DNA from: Lysobacterales bacterium
Lineage (GTDB): Bacteria > Pseudomonadota > Gammaproteobacteria > Xanthomonadales > SZUA-36
Reading direction: 5' to 3'
NCBI GenBank assembly: GCA_029859645.1
Contig: JAOUCS010000004.1
Coordinates: forward strand, 20,853 to 84,852
Length of the DNA: 64,000 nucleotides
Position numbers and translations under genes: made by a program. How positions within the stretch are numbered: position 1 is the stretch's first letter; each line of letters begins with the position of its first letter. Below the pieces are notes generated by a model. The model saw only the letters and a list, made by a program, of their open reading frames with translations. It did not search any database and had not been told where the DNA came from. Shown here in pieces: positions 38,955-48,179 of the stretch.

Positions 38955-40118
38955 ATGGCCAAGCTGAATCCTTTTGATCTTTACGACGTTGCATCGCTGC
39001 TCAGTGAAGAGGAGCTGATGATAAAAGACAGCGTCGCGCGTTTTGTCGACGAACGAGCCATGCCGGTGATCGCGAAGCATTTCGACGAGGCCACGTTTCC
39101 GCAGGAACTGGTGCCCGAAATCGCGGAAATGGGGCTGCTGGGGTCCAGCATTGAGGGTTATGGCTGCGCTGGCCTGAACTCGGTTTCCTATGGCCTGATC
39201 TGCCAGGAAATGGAGCGCTGCGATTCCGGGCTGAGGAGTTTTGTCTCGGTCCAGTCCAGCCTATGCATGTATCCGATTTACGCTTACGGCTCCGAGGAAC
39301 AGAAACAGCGCTGGCTGCCTGGCATGGCGGCCGGAGAGATTATTGGCTGTTTCGGGCTAACCGAGTCTCATGGCGGGTCCGATCCGGCCAATATGAAAAC
39401 GCACGCACGCAGGGACGGAGACGACTGGATTGTCAACGGCTCCAAGATGTGGATTACCAATGGCAACCTGGCCGATATCGCGATTGTCTGGGCGAAAACG
39501 GAACAGGGCATCATGGGTTTCGTGCTGGAAAAGGGTATGTCTGGCTTTGAGGCTCGCGAGATCAAATCCAAAATGTCGCTGCGCGCCTCGGTGACCTCTG
39601 AACTTTACTTCGATAACGTCCGGGTGCCGGAAGCCAATCGCCTGCCGAACGTGGTGGGGCTTAAGGGACCACTGGGCTGTCTGACGCAGGCACGTTACGG
39701 CATCACCTGGGGCCCGATCGGATCGGCCATCGCCTGCCTGTCTGAAGTAATTGACTATACCTCCGATCGTGTCCTGTTCGGTCGTCCGCTGGCGGCCAAC
39801 CAGGCCATCCAGTTGCGCCTGGCGGACATGGCGCGCAGGATCACGTCGGCCCAGTTGCTTTCACTGCAATTGGGCAGGATGAAAGATGCGGGCACCATGC
39901 AGCCAACCCAGGTCAGTATCGCCAAGTGGAATAATGTGCGCATGGCGCTGGATATCGCCAGGGATTGCAGGGACATCCTGGGCGGTAGCGGCATCACCAC
40001 GGAATATCATGCCATCCGTCACATGCTGAACCTGGAAAGCGTGATTACTTACGAAGGCACCGAAACCGTTCATCAGTTGGTCGTTGGCAGGGAGTTGACA
40101 GGTATTAACGCCTTCTGA
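38955..40118 (+). CDS. gcdH: glutaryl-CoA dehydrogenase
   Basis: FAD enzyme oxidising and decarboxylating glutaryl-CoA to crotonyl-CoA in lysine and tryptophan breakdown. 387 residues, acyl-CoA dehydrogenase fold. GcdH-type blocks: RSFVSVQSSLCMYPIYAYGSEEQKQRWLP, FGLTESHGGSDPANMKT, and the catalytic glutamate in TYEGTETVHQL near the C-terminus with the ending GRELTGINAF. Other acyl-CoA dehydrogenases do not share the SVQSSLCMYPI block, so the assignment is firm. Its stop is adjacent to the murB stop. Confidence 0.93.
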   Translation: MAKLNPFDLYDVASLLSEEELMIKDSVARFVDERAMPVIAKHFDEATFPQELVPEIAEMGLLGSSIEGYGCAGLNSVSYGLICQEMERCDSGLRSFVSVQSSLCMYPIYAYGSEEQKQRWLPGMAAGEIIGCFGLTESHGGSDPANMKTHARRDGDDWIVNGSKMWITNGNLADIAIVWAKTEQGIMGFVLEKGMSGFEAREIKSKMSLRASVTSELYFDNVRVPEANRLPNVVGLKGPLGCLTQARYGITWGPIGSAIACLSEVIDYTSDRVLFGRPLAANQAIQLRLADMARRITSAQLLSLQLGRMKDAGTMQPTQVSIAKWNNVRMALDIARDCRDILGGSGITTEYHAIRHMLNLESVITYEGTETVHQLVVGRELTGINAF

Positions 40119-41138
40119 TCAGGCCCGGAAATCGATGATTTTAGGTTCGGTTTCCAGTTCGATGTCAAATTCATTCCTGACGGTCGATTGAATTTCCCGG
40201 GCCAGTTCGAGGATTTCAGCACCGCTGGCATTTCCGTGATTGACCATCACCAGCGCGTGTTTTTCAGAAACGCCGGCGTCACCGGCCCGGCAGCCTTTGA
40301 AGCCGCAATGCTCAATCATCCATGCCGCTGAGCATTTGCTGGAGCCCTCCGTCGCTTGCCATTGCGGTAAATCGGGATAACGTTTCGCCAGCGCAGACGC
40401 GGCAGCATGTCCAAGCAGTGGGTTTTTAAAGAAGCTTCCTGCATTTCCGAGCTTGGCCGGATCAGGCAGTTTACGCCTACGCAATCGCGTAACGGCATGG
40501 CTAACGTCCAGTGCGTTGGGCTGTGAAATTCCCATCGCGTCCAGTTCCTTTGCCAGTCCCGCATAGTCAAGACGGGGCTGAAACCTCCGGTCCAGGCGCA
40601 GGCGGATTGAAGTGATGAAAAAGCGGTCCGGTTCAACCGTTTTGAAATAGCTGTCCCGATAGGCCGGTTGACAGTCCTTGGCAGAAAAGACGGTCCAGAT
40701 TGCACGGTCCATATCCCAGGCGGTGACGCTATCCAGCACCGAGGCCAGTTCGACACCGTACGCACCGATATTCTGGATTGGCGCAGCGCCGGCAAGTCCT
40801 GGAATCATGGTGAGGTTTTCCAGGCCGGACAAGCCGTTTTCCAGGGTCCAGTGAACCAGCTCATTCCAGTTTTCCCCGGCGCCGGCATCCACCCAGGCAT
40901 GGCTGCTGTCCTGGCGGACGATGCTCCGGCCTTGCAGCCGATTGAGCAAAATCGTGCCGGGTACATCACTGGCGAACAGTACATTGCTGCCGCCGCCCAG
41001 CAACACGTCCGTGTCCGGGTTGAACCGTGGCAGGGTCAGCAGGTCCTCCTCCTGCTCCAGCGTGACCATCAGCCGGGCGCTGGATTCGACCCCAAAACTG
41101 TTCAAAGCCTTCAGGGAAGGGTGTTCAGTGACTTTCAT
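40119..41138 (-). CDS. murB: UDP-N-acetylenolpyruvoylglucosamine reductase
   Basis: FAD/NADPH enzyme completing UDP-N-acetylmuramate synthesis for peptidoglycan. 339 residues, E. coli (type I) class. Seen: HPSLKALNSFGV at the N-terminus, the FAD loop LLGGGSNVLF, GLAGAAPIQNIGAYGVEL, the type I tyrosine loop AYRDSYFK and the catalytic serine in NAGSFFKNPL. The ATG at 41138 overlaps the pyrD stop (ATGA); 11 codons of upstream frame lie inside pyrD and are not used. Confidence 0.95.
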   Translation of the reverse strand: MKVTEHPSLKALNSFGVESSARLMVTLEQEEDLLTLPRFNPDTDVLLGGGSNVLFASDVPGTILLNRLQGRSIVRQDSSHAWVDAGAGENWNELVHWTLENGLSGLENLTMIPGLAGAAPIQNIGAYGVELASVLDSVTAWDMDRAIWTVFSAKDCQPAYRDSYFKTVEPDRFFITSIRLRLDRRFQPRLDYAGLAKELDAMGISQPNALDVSHAVTRLRRRKLPDPAKLGNAGSFFKNPLLGHAAASALAKRYPDLPQWQATEGSSKCSAAWMIEHCGFKGCRAGDAGVSEKHALVMVNHGNASGAEILELAREIQSTVRNEFDIELETEPKIIDFRA

Positions 41139-42160
41139 TGATGCCCGCGTTTGGCGATTTCCTGCAGACACTCGTTCAGCAGGTCAGGGCCGCGATAGAC
41201 CATGCCTGTATAAAACTGGACCAGGTCGGCGCCGAGATCCAGCTTGTCCACCGCATCCTGGCCCGTGGTGATTCCGCCCACGCCGATCATGGCGATTTCT
41301 TTGGGCAACAACTTGCGCAATGCCGCCAGCACATGGTCGGCCTTTGCTTTCAGCGGAGCGCCGGACAATCCGCCGGCCTCTGCGGAGTGTTTCATGCCTT
41401 TCACCGCCTCGCGGCTGATGGTCGTGTTGGTGGCGATCACCGCGTCGAAGCCGTGATGGTCTACCGTCTGAGCAATCGCAGGCAAAGCATCGTCTTCAAG
41501 ATCCGGGGCTACTTTTAATGCTATGGGCACTCGTTGACCACAGGCATCTGCAAGCTCTTCGCGCTTGGCATTGATTCGTCCCAGCAGCTTGTTCAATTCC
41601 TCCTCACCCTGCAGGTCACGCAGGTTTTTCGTGTTGGGCGAGGAGATATTGACGGTGATGTAATCGGCGTGCGGGTAGACCTTCTCGAAACAATGCAGGT
41701 AATCATCCACCGCATTTTCGTTCGGCGTATCGAAATTCTTGCCGATATTGATACCGAGTACGCCCTTGAACTGGCGCTTTTTTACCTGGCGGACGAGATG
41801 ATCGACCCCCTTGTTGTTGAAACCGAGCCGGTTAATCATCGCCTGTGCTTCCGTCAGGCGGAAAACCCGAGGCTTGGGATTGCCCGGCTGCGGCCTGGGC
41901 GTCACGGTGCCGATCTCGACAAAACCGAAGCCCAGCCCTCCCAGCGCCTCGAAGTAATCTCCGTTTTTGTCCAGCCCGGGAGCGACGCCCACCGGGTTGG
42001 GGAACTCCAGACCCATGCAGAAGAGCGGCTGGCTGCGAGCCTTGCACAGCAGCCGGGTGGCGCCCAGGCGATGCGCCATCAGCAGGCCCTCCATGCTCAG
42101 CTCATGCGCGACCTCCGGATCGGTTGCGAACAGGACTTTCCGGGCCAGGTCATAGAACAT
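41135..42160 (-). CDS. pyrD: dihydroorotate dehydrogenase (quinone), class 2
   Basis: Oxidises dihydroorotate to orotate for pyrimidine synthesis, passing electrons to membrane quinone. 341 residues beginning MFYDLARKVLFATDPEVAHEL, the amphipathic membrane-binding N-terminus of class 2 enzymes. FMN-site and catalytic blocks: GVAPGLDKNGDY, FNNKGVDHL, the catalytic serine in VNISSPNTKNLRDLQ, and IGVGGITTGQDA. The open frame extends 60 codons upstream but only inside the aldehyde dehydrogenase gene. Its start follows the aldehyde dehydrogenase stop by one base; murB is coupled downstream. Confidence 0.96.
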   Translation of the reverse strand: MFYDLARKVLFATDPEVAHELSMEGLLMAHRLGATRLLCKARSQPLFCMGLEFPNPVGVAPGLDKNGDYFEALGGLGFGFVEIGTVTPRPQPGNPKPRVFRLTEAQAMINRLGFNNKGVDHLVRQVKKRQFKGVLGINIGKNFDTPNENAVDDYLHCFEKVYPHADYITVNISSPNTKNLRDLQGEEELNKLLGRINAKREELADACGQRVPIALKVAPDLEDDALPAIAQTVDHHGFDAVIATNTTISREAVKGMKHSAEAGGLSGAPLKAKADHVLAALRKLLPKEIAMIGVGGITTGQDAVDKLDLGADLVQFYTGMVYRGPDLLNECLQEIAKRGHQ

Positions 42161-42161
42161 G

Positions 42162-43679
42162 TCAGAGATCGAACTTGATACCCTGGGCCAACGGCAATTC
42201 CTTACCCCAGTTGATGGTGTTGGTCTGCCGACGCATGTAAACCTTCCAGGCGTCCGAGCCGGACTCGCGGCCGCCGCCCGTTTCCTTCTCGCCACCAAAA
42301 GCGCCACCGATCTCGGCGCCGGAGGTGCCGATATTGACATTGGCGATGCCGCAATCGGAGCCGGCAGCGGACAGGAACAGTTCAGAATTGCGGACGTCGG
42401 TGGTAAAAATGGCGGACGACAGGCCTTGCGGCACTGCGTTGTTCATCCGGATAGCGTCCTCGATCCCGGTGAACGGAATGACGTAGAGAATGGGTACAAA
42501 AGTCTCTGTCTGTACTATGTCCCAGTCATTCTCAGCCATCACGATGGTCGGTTCCACAAAGGAACCCGGCCGGTCGATTCTCGAGCCGCCCGTGAGGATT
42601 GTTCCACCTGCTTTACCAACCGCTGCAATGGCCCCTTCGAAATCCCGCACCGCGGATTCATCCACCAGCGGCCCCATCAGCGTGTTGCAGTCCAGAGCCT
42701 CACCAATACGTACCTGCTGGTAGGCATCGACCAGCAGGCCGGTGACTTTTTCGAGAATCGATTGATGAACAAACAGGCGCCGGGTGGTGGTGCAACGCTG
42801 CCCGGCGGTGCCAACAGCGCCAAAAACGATGCCGGGGATAGCCATTTTCAGGTCAGCCGTTTCATCCAGGATGATGGCGTTGTTGCCGCCGAGTTCAAGC
42901 AGGCTGCGCCCGAAGCGCTCGGCCACGCGCGTGCCGACTTTCCTGCCGACCCAGGTAGAACCGGTAAAGGAAACCAGCCGCACGCGTTCATCATCGACAA
43001 AACGGTTGGCAAGGTCATGGCCACTGGCCATGAAACTCAGAAAAATCGGTGGAAAGCCGCCTTCTTCCAATGCCTGGTTACAGATATTTTGCACCGCTAC
43101 GCAACACAGGGGGCACTTGGAGGAGGGCTTCCAGACGGTCACGTTTCCACAGATCGCCGAGAGTAAGGCATTCCAGGCCCAGACAGCGACCGGGAAATTG
43201 AACGATGTGATGACACCTACTATGCCCAGTGGCTGCCATTGTTCGTACATGCGGTGCTGGGGTCTCTCCGAATGCATCGTCAGGCCGTAGAGCATGCGGG
43301 ACTGGCCCAGCGCGAAATCGCCGATATCGATCATTTCCTGGACTTCGCCATCACCTTCGGCCTTGATCTTGCCCATTTCGAGGCTGACAAGGCTGCCCAG
43401 GGCGTCCTTATTTCTGCGCAGGGCTTCCGTGCACAGGCGAACTGCTTCACCGCGCTGAGGGGCAGGCACTTTACGCCACTGCTCGAAGACTTTTTCGGCC
43501 ATCGTCATGACCCGTTCATAGTCTGCTGCAGATGATCCGTAGATGCTTCCGATCAGTTCGCCGGTACCCGGGTCGAAGGATTCGATGATCCCCTGGTCCT
43601 GCGTGGTCGACCATTGGCCTTCGCCAAAATATGCGCCGGGATTGAAGTCGTTAATGCCTAGAGTTTTGAGAAATTCCAT
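42162..43679 (-). CDS. amaB: aldehyde dehydrogenase, ALDH7 type (aminoadipate semialdehyde / piperideine-6-carboxylate dehydrogenase)
   Basis: 505 residues. Catalytic cysteine in [12 protein letters not shown] and general-base glutamate in [10 protein letters not shown]; the NAD motif is FTGSTWVG. The block [16 protein letters not shown] and the C-terminal [30 protein letters not shown] are typical of ALDH7 (antiquitin/AmaB), which oxidises 2-aminoadipate 6-semialdehyde from lysine or pipecolate. With gcdH only 2 kb away, a lysine-degradation role is favoured. SD is poor (AAGG about 13 bases upstream). It appears to head a unit with pyrD and murB. Confidence 0.88.
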   Translation of the reverse strand: MEFLKTLGINDFNPGAYFGEGQWSTTQDQGIIESFDPGTGELIGSIYGSSAADYERVMTMAEKVFEQWRKVPAPQRGEAVRLCTEALRRNKDALGSLVSLEMGKIKAEGDGEVQEMIDIGDFALGQSRMLYGLTMHSERPQHRMYEQWQPLGIVGVITSFNFPVAVWAWNALLSAICGNVTVWKPSSKCPLCCVAVQNICNQALEEGGFPPIFLSFMASGHDLANRFVDDERVRLVSFTGSTWVGRKVGTRVAERFGRSLLELGGNNAIILDETADLKMAIPGIVFGAVGTAGQRCTTTRRLFVHQSILEKVTGLLVDAYQQVRIGEALDCNTLMGPLVDESAVRDFEGAIAAVGKAGGTILTGGSRIDRPGSFVEPTIVMAENDWDIVQTETFVPILYVIPFTGIEDAIRMNNAVPQGLSSAIFTTDVRNSELFLSAAGSDCGIANVNIGTSGAEIGGAFGGEKETGGGRESGSDAWKVYMRRQTNTINWGKELPLAQGIKFDL

Positions 43680-43991
43680 GATGATCAGGGACCTTGTTGA
43701 ATGAGTTGCAAAAAATTTGAAAAACCGATCGGAGTATTATCGCATTCGACTCCGCTTCGTGCACCCGTTTATCCAGGTCAAAAAAAATGAACATTCTGGG
43801 GAACTCCCCCCTCAGGGCCGTGTCATATCGCACAGTAGCAACAACGCTCATGATATGCTCAATACAGGGAGCCGACACGTATGACGGCCGTAGTATATAA
43901 ATTACAAGCCGCTCAAACCGTGTGTGACCGGGACGCCACTCCCGGGCCGCAGGTTCGGCGGCCTGATCAGGTTAATTCGGAGCATTCGCGA
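43680..43991. other. divergent regulatory region between amaB and rpoE
   Basis: 312 bases without a credible gene. The right part holds the sigma-E type promoter and the 5' leader of rpoE. The left part should contain the amaB promoter on the minus strand, but no convincing -35/-10 pair is visible. An in-frame extension of rpoE back to 43881 exists but lies downstream of the sigma-E promoter and is unlike RpoE. Confidence 0.6.
43800..43827 (+). promoter_or_regulatory. sigma-E (RpoE/AlgU) dependent promoter of the rpoE operon
   Basis: -35 GGAACTC (43800-43806), exactly 16 bases, -10 TCATA (43823-43827), fitting the sigma-E pattern GGAAC-N16/17-TCnnA. It lies about 165 bases before the rpoE ATG, implying autoregulation as in E. 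coli and Pseudomonas. Confidence 0.7.
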
Positions 43992-44573
43992 ATGAGCGAA
44001 GCACAGGTCGATCAATTGCTGGTAGAGCAAGTGCAAAAAGGTGACAAGCGTGCCTTTGACCTGCTGATCCAGAAATACCAGCACCGCATCGTGAGCCTTG
44101 TAGCCCGTTATGTCTCTGATCAGTCTGAAGCACAGGACGTTGCCCAGGAGGCGTTTATCAAAGCTTACCGGGCGATCGACCGCTTTCGTGGCGACAGCGC
44201 TTTTTACACGTGGCTCTACCGCATTGCGATCAATACCGCCAAGAACTGGTTGGTGGCTCGCAAAAGGCGACCTCCCGCGAGCGACATCGACGCGGCCGAC
44301 GCTGAACAATACGACATGGAGAGCCGGCTCAAGGAGCAGGGCACTCCGGAAAACGAGATGATGCGCGAAGAAATCAAGCGCACCGTGTTCGATACTATTG
44401 CAGAACTGCCGGATGATTTGCGCACGGCTATCATGCTGCGTGAAATGGAAGGCATGAGCTATGAAGACATTGCATTGACGATGGATTGCCCGATCGGGAC
44501 AGTTCGTTCACGGATTTTCCGTGCGCGCGAAGCCATCGATGAGAAACTGAAACCCCTGGTTGAAGAGAACTGA
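43992..44573 (+). CDS. rpoE: RNA polymerase sigma factor RpoE (AlgU)
   Basis: Extracytoplasmic-function sigma factor for envelope stress. 193 residues (E. coli 191). Region 2 has FDLLIQKYQHRIVSLVARYV and AQDVAQEAFIKAYRAIDRFRG; region 4 has LPDDLRTAIMLREMEGMSYEDIA and MDCPIGTVRSRIFRAREAID, almost the textbook RpoE sequence. Start at 43992 with GGAG 9 bases upstream; the upstream 37 codons of open frame are excluded as leader. First gene of rpoE-rseA-rseB-rseC-mucD. Confidence 0.97.
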   Translation: MSEAQVDQLLVEQVQKGDKRAFDLLIQKYQHRIVSLVARYVSDQSEAQDVAQEAFIKAYRAIDRFRGDSAFYTWLYRIAINTAKNWLVARKRRPPASDIDAADAEQYDMESRLKEQGTPENEMMREEIKRTVFDTIAELPDDLRTAIMLREMEGMSYEDIALTMDCPIGTVRSRIFRAREAIDEKLKPLVEEN

Positions 44574-44593
44574 GATCAATTGTTGGAATGAAC

Positions 44594-45235
44594 ATGAGTA
44601 AAGAAACCCGAGAACATCTGTCGGCCCTGGTGGATGGAGAAATTACCGCGGACACCAGCCGTTTTCTGGTCAGGCGACTGGGTAGTGACAGTGAATTGCG
44701 CGCAACCTGGACGCGTTATCACCTGGTCAGGGATTGCCTGCGTCACCAGGATGGCGCCGTGGCCGGGGATGATCTTTGTGCCCGAATCAGCAAGGCCATT
44801 GAAAACGAACAGCCCGAGCCACACCGAAAGGGTATCTCGACGCGATGGCTGAAGCCTGCCAGCGGACTGGCCATTGCGGCATCGGTTGCGCTGATGGCTA
44901 TCACCTCGGTCGGCCCCGTCGGGCCCGGGGCTTCATTGTCCAGCGGCGATGTTGCGGCGGGCAGCCCAGTGCAGCAGTTCACCAGCCCGCAGAGTCTTAC
45001 CCCTGCACCGGCATCCAGCCAGGTGAGTTTTTCAGGTGGGCGAAGCAATAATGATCGCAATATAGATAAGTACCTCTTGCGCCACTATCAGGCAAGCGGA
45101 GCGACCGGTGGTAAGGGTTTCGTAACGTATGTCCCGATCGTAATTACCGGCTCGAAGCTCTCAGACGGGAGCGAAAGAATCAATCGTGACGCCGAGCCAG
45201 ATTCCGCCGAGGACGAAGAATCCGGTTCAAAATGA
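44594..45235 (+). CDS. rseA: anti-sigma E factor RseA (MucA)
   Basis: Inner-membrane protein that holds RpoE inactive until cleaved under envelope stress. 213 residues: cytoplasmic anti-sigma domain (1-90, starting MSKETREHLSALVDGEI and including ATWTRYHLVRDCLR), one membrane helix around 92-110 (SGLAIAASVALMAI), and a periplasmic part whose DKYLLRHYQASG is the RseB-contact type segment. An ATG six bases upstream (44588) touches the GGA motif and is less likely. The overlap of its stop with rseB (ATGA) links synthesis of the two inhibitors. Confidence 0.93.
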   Translation: MSKETREHLSALVDGEITADTSRFLVRRLGSDSELRATWTRYHLVRDCLRHQDGAVAGDDLCARISKAIENEQPEPHRKGISTRWLKPASGLAIAASVALMAITSVGPVGPGASLSSGDVAAGSPVQQFTSPQSLTPAPASSQVSFSGGRSNNDRNIDKYLLRHYQASGATGGKGFVTYVPIVITGSKLSDGSERINRDAEPDSAEDEESGSK

Positions 45236-46209
45236 GGTTTCGCGCCGCCACACTGATGCTGGTGGCCATGCAGGTTTTCCTGGCCGCTCAAGCGAGTGCC
45301 GGTCCTCATGATACGCCCAGGCAAATGCTCGAACGCATGACTGCGGCGATGAGCCAGATGAGCTACCAGGGCACCTTCGTCTATGTTCAGGGTGATGTTG
45401 TCGATACCATGAGAATCACTCATGTTTCGGACGAAGCCGGTGTACGTGAGCACCTGGTGGCCGTTTCAGGGCCGCCTCGAGAAGTGATCCGGGATTCGGA
45501 CGGAATGCGCTGGGTTCTTGCGGGCGACGAATCGGTTTTCGAGGACAGCGGTTTCAATCGATCTTTTTTTCCGGAGTTGCCGATTGACCAACATGATCAG
45601 ACCGAGCGTTCATATTCGATGAAACGCGGCGGATCCGGCCGTATTGCCGGGCACCAGGCACAAAACCTGAAGGTGCTGCCCAGGGATGAGTTTCGTTATG
45701 GCTACTCGCTGTGGCTGGAGCAGCATTCCGGACTATTGTTGAAGTGGGAGCTAATAGACCATGACCGGGACGTGTTGGCCAAGCTGATGTTCACCGATGT
45801 GCGGCTGGGTTCGGAGGTGGATAAAGGTGAACTCAAACCTGCTTCCCGATTAAAGAAATTCAAGACGGTGGAATCCGAACTTCCATCCGGCAGGCAAAAT
45901 CTGAAATCCAAACCCAGGTGGCAGCCAGCCGACTTGCCGCCGGGTTTTGAGCTTACCGTTCATCGTGCCTATGACAGGCAGGATGAGGGGATTTATGAGC
46001 ACATGGTTTACAGCGATGGTCTGGCAGCGGTTTCAGTGTATATCGAAAGCAACCCGTCGGAAACGGAGCCAACCTCGGAAGTCAGGAAAATCGGAACGAC
46101 CCACGCTTTCACGCGGTCTGCCGGAGACTTGCTGATCACCGTGGTGGGCGATGTGCCGGCCGTGACGATAAAAATGATCGGTGACGGCGTTAAAACCGCA
46201 GCGCCCTGA
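45232..46209 (+). CDS. rseB: sigma E regulatory periplasmic protein RseB (MucB)
   Basis: 325 residues. Signal peptide 1-23 (MRFRAATLMLVAMQVFLAAQASA). The MucB/RseB N-domain has the LolA-like fold: MLERMTAAMSQMSYQGTFVYVQGD, then MRWVLAGDESVF; the smaller C-domain begins near residue 210 (WQPADLPPGFELTVHRAY). It binds the periplasmic tail of RseA and protects it from cleavage until mislocalised lipopolysaccharide or lipoprotein is sensed. Confidence 0.94.
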   Translation: MRFRAATLMLVAMQVFLAAQASAGPHDTPRQMLERMTAAMSQMSYQGTFVYVQGDVVDTMRITHVSDEAGVREHLVAVSGPPREVIRDSDGMRWVLAGDESVFEDSGFNRSFFPELPIDQHDQTERSYSMKRGGSGRIAGHQAQNLKVLPRDEFRYGYSLWLEQHSGLLLKWELIDHDRDVLAKLMFTDVRLGSEVDKGELKPASRLKKFKTVESELPSGRQNLKSKPRWQPADLPPGFELTVHRAYDRQDEGIYEHMVYSDGLAAVSVYIESNPSETEPTSEVRKIGTTHAFTRSAGDLLITVVGDVPAVTIKMIGDGVKTAAP

Positions 46210-46225
46210 AGCTTTAAGCCGCAGC

Positions 46226-46672
46226 ATGATTGAACAGCAGGGCAAGATCGTTGCAATCCACAGCGGGCACGCCCGGGTGCTGCTGGGCGGCATGGACGGC
46301 TGTTCCCGCTGCGATTCCGGCAAGGGATGCGGTGCTGGCCTGTTCGGGCGAATGTTACGGCGTAAGCCGGTCGTACTGGAGCTTGAGAATGACATTGACG
46401 CGGCGGCTGGCCAGGCTGTTATCGTCGGGATCGCAGAAAACGTCTATCTTCGGTTGGTTGTAAGGTTGTACCTTTTGCCGTTGTTGGTCGGATTGGCTGG
46501 CGCAGCCCTGGCCTATTACCTGGCCAGCTTGTATCAACCGGGCCCGTCATGGTTGGATTTGGCAGCTCTGCTGGGAGGGGTGGGCAGTGGCGCTCTCGTT
46601 TCATTCCGGAACCGGAAGCTTGCGATTGAATTTCACCGTCCCGATATTGTCCATCTGTTGCGAATTATTTAA
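46226..46672 (+). CDS. rseC: SoxR-reducing / sigma E regulatory protein RseC
   Basis: 148 residues. The N-terminal cytoplasmic part has the cysteine cluster CSRCDSGKGCG, followed by two membrane helices (about 80-100 and 112-132). RseC is encoded with rpoE-rseAB in many gammaproteobacteria and is also linked to the Rsx electron-transfer system. ATG at 46226, MIEQQGKIVAI, matches the family start; the open frame begins 45 bases earlier inside rseB. Confidence 0.9.
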   Translation: MIEQQGKIVAIHSGHARVLLGGMDGCSRCDSGKGCGAGLFGRMLRRKPVVLELENDIDAAAGQAVIVGIAENVYLRLVVRLYLLPLLVGLAGAALAYYLASLYQPGPSWLDLAALLGGVGSGALVSFRNRKLAIEFHRPDIVHLLRII

Positions 46673-46710
46673 ACCATTACAATCTGGAATACTTACACGA
46701 GGAATTTGTT

Positions 46711-48141
46711 GTGCCCAGAAAACTGATCTTTACTCTGTTCATACCCATCCTGGTTCTTCTAACCGAAACCGGCTTTGCCCGCGTTTCCGGGTTGCCCGAT
46801 TTTACGGAACTGGTGGAAGAAACAGGTCCTGCAGTCGTCAATATCCAGGTCACGCACTTCGGTGAAAGAGCCGCTGGCCGTCCAGATGGAATGGATGGCG
46901 GGCAGGGACAGGAGGAAATTCCCGAGTTTTTCAGGCGTTTTTTCGATGTGCCGGGAAATCCGGGTGGCCCGGGTAATGGTCGGCCGGATCGTCGCGGTGC
47001 CGGTTCAGGGTTCATTTTTGAGTCGGATGGCTACATCATCACCAATCATCACGTGGTGGATGGCGCGGACCAGATCATTGTCAGGATGGCTGACCGCCGT
47101 GAGTTTGAGGCCGAGCTGATCGGTTCCGATCCACTCAGTGATATCGCACTCCTCAAAATTGATGGCAAAAATCTGCCTACCCTGAAACTGGGAGACAGCA
47201 AGGGTCTTCGTCCCGGCGAATGGGTCGTTGCGATCGGCTCGCCATTCAATTTTGACCAGTCGGTAACGGCCGGAATCGTGTCTGCCAAGGGCCGCAGCAC
47301 AAACCAGCAACAGTATGTGCCTTTTATCCAGTCAGACGTAGCGATTAACCGGGGCAATTCTGGCGGTCCCTTGTTGAACATGGACGGCGAAGTCGTGGGC
47401 ATCAATTCCTGGATTCTCAGTTCGGGCGGAGGCTATATCGGATTGTCGTTCTCCATCCCGATCGAGACGGCCAACAGCGCAGTGAAACAACTGCGTGAGA
47501 GCGGCAAGGTGTCACGTGGGTTGCTTGGAGTTCAGGTTGGAGCCGTCAACCGCGAAATGGCCGAGGCGTTCGGATTGGAGAAGCCGGTAGGCGCGCTGGT
47601 CAATGATGTCACTGAGGGCAGTGCCGCCGAACGAGCCGGCATAGAGCCCGGTGATGTAATCCTGGCTTTTAACGACGAGCCGATCGAGTCATCCGGTGAC
47701 CTGCCTCCCCTGGTCGGTATGAACCCGCCGGGTTCCAAGGCTGAAGTGCTGGTTAGCCGAAGTGGCGAAGAGAAAACTTTCGTGGTCACGCTCGATGCGC
47801 TGGAGCCGGACGAAGAAGGAAACCTGCGTGCCTCGAACGCCGAGGGTGGTCCCACTAACCCGCTGGGCGTTTTGGTCGAGCCGATCAATGAGGGTCGCCG
47901 CAGAGCCCTGGGTAATCCCGAGGGAGGGGTCATCGTGTCTCGTATCGAGAGTGACGCGGCCTTCCGTGCCGGGCTCAGGAACGGCGACGTGATACTGACG
48001 ATCAACAACAAGCCGGTCGAAGATGTGGATGGATTCAACAGCATCGCGGATGACTTGCCTGAAGGCAAGGCTGTCGCTTTGCGCGTGATGCGCGAGGGCA
48101 TCACGCGATATATCGCCTATTCACCTGCAGTTGAAGATTAA
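46711..48141 (+). CDS. mucD: periplasmic serine protease MucD (DegP/HtrA family)
   Basis: Periplasmic quality-control protease and chaperone, part of the sigma-E response. 476 residues (P. aeruginosa MucD 474). Signal peptide 1-24 ending GFA. Catalytic triad: histidine in NHHVVDGAD, aspartate in LSDIALLKID, serine in NRGNSGGPLLN. Two PDZ domains follow, about 265-360 and 375-470 (GDVILAFNDEPI and GDVILTINNKPV). GTG start with GAGGAA 9 bases upstream. Confidence 0.96.
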   Translation: MPRKLIFTLFIPILVLLTETGFARVSGLPDFTELVEETGPAVVNIQVTHFGERAAGRPDGMDGGQGQEEIPEFFRRFFDVPGNPGGPGNGRPDRRGAGSGFIFESDGYIITNHHVVDGADQIIVRMADRREFEAELIGSDPLSDIALLKIDGKNLPTLKLGDSKGLRPGEWVVAIGSPFNFDQSVTAGIVSAKGRSTNQQQYVPFIQSDVAINRGNSGGPLLNMDGEVVGINSWILSSGGGYIGLSFSIPIETANSAVKQLRESGKVSRGLLGVQVGAVNREMAEAFGLEKPVGALVNDVTEGSAAERAGIEPGDVILAFNDEPIESSGDLPPLVGMNPPGSKAEVLVSRSGEEKTFVVTLDALEPDEEGNLRASNAEGGPTNPLGVLVEPINEGRRRALGNPEGGVIVSRIESDAAFRAGLRNGDVILTINNKPVEDVDGFNSIADDLPEGKAVALRVMREGITRYIAYSPAVED

Positions 48142-48157
48142 AGGTCAGCAAGTAAGT

Positions 48158-48163
48158 TATAAT
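48158..48163 (+). promoter_or_regulatory. consensus -10 element before lepA
   Basis: TATAAT, 16 bases past the mucD stop. No good -35 is present at 16-18 bases (AGATTA and neighbours). If active, it gives a lepA leader of about 80 bases containing the hairpin that follows. Confidence 0.35.
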
Positions 48164-48179
48164 CAGGGATTGCGAAACC

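Noticed and set aside
42159..43166. 335-codon open frame antisense to amaB
   Set aside because: Overlaps the well-supported aldehyde dehydrogenase; composition typical of an antisense shadow.
43881..43991. 37-codon N-terminal extension of RpoE
   Set aside because: Not similar to RpoE; a GGAG site and the family start MSEAQVDQLL occur at 43992.
46640..46700. TTGCGA and TACAAT before mucD as a promoter
   Set aside because: Spacing is only 14 bases and mucD sits in the sigma-E operon.
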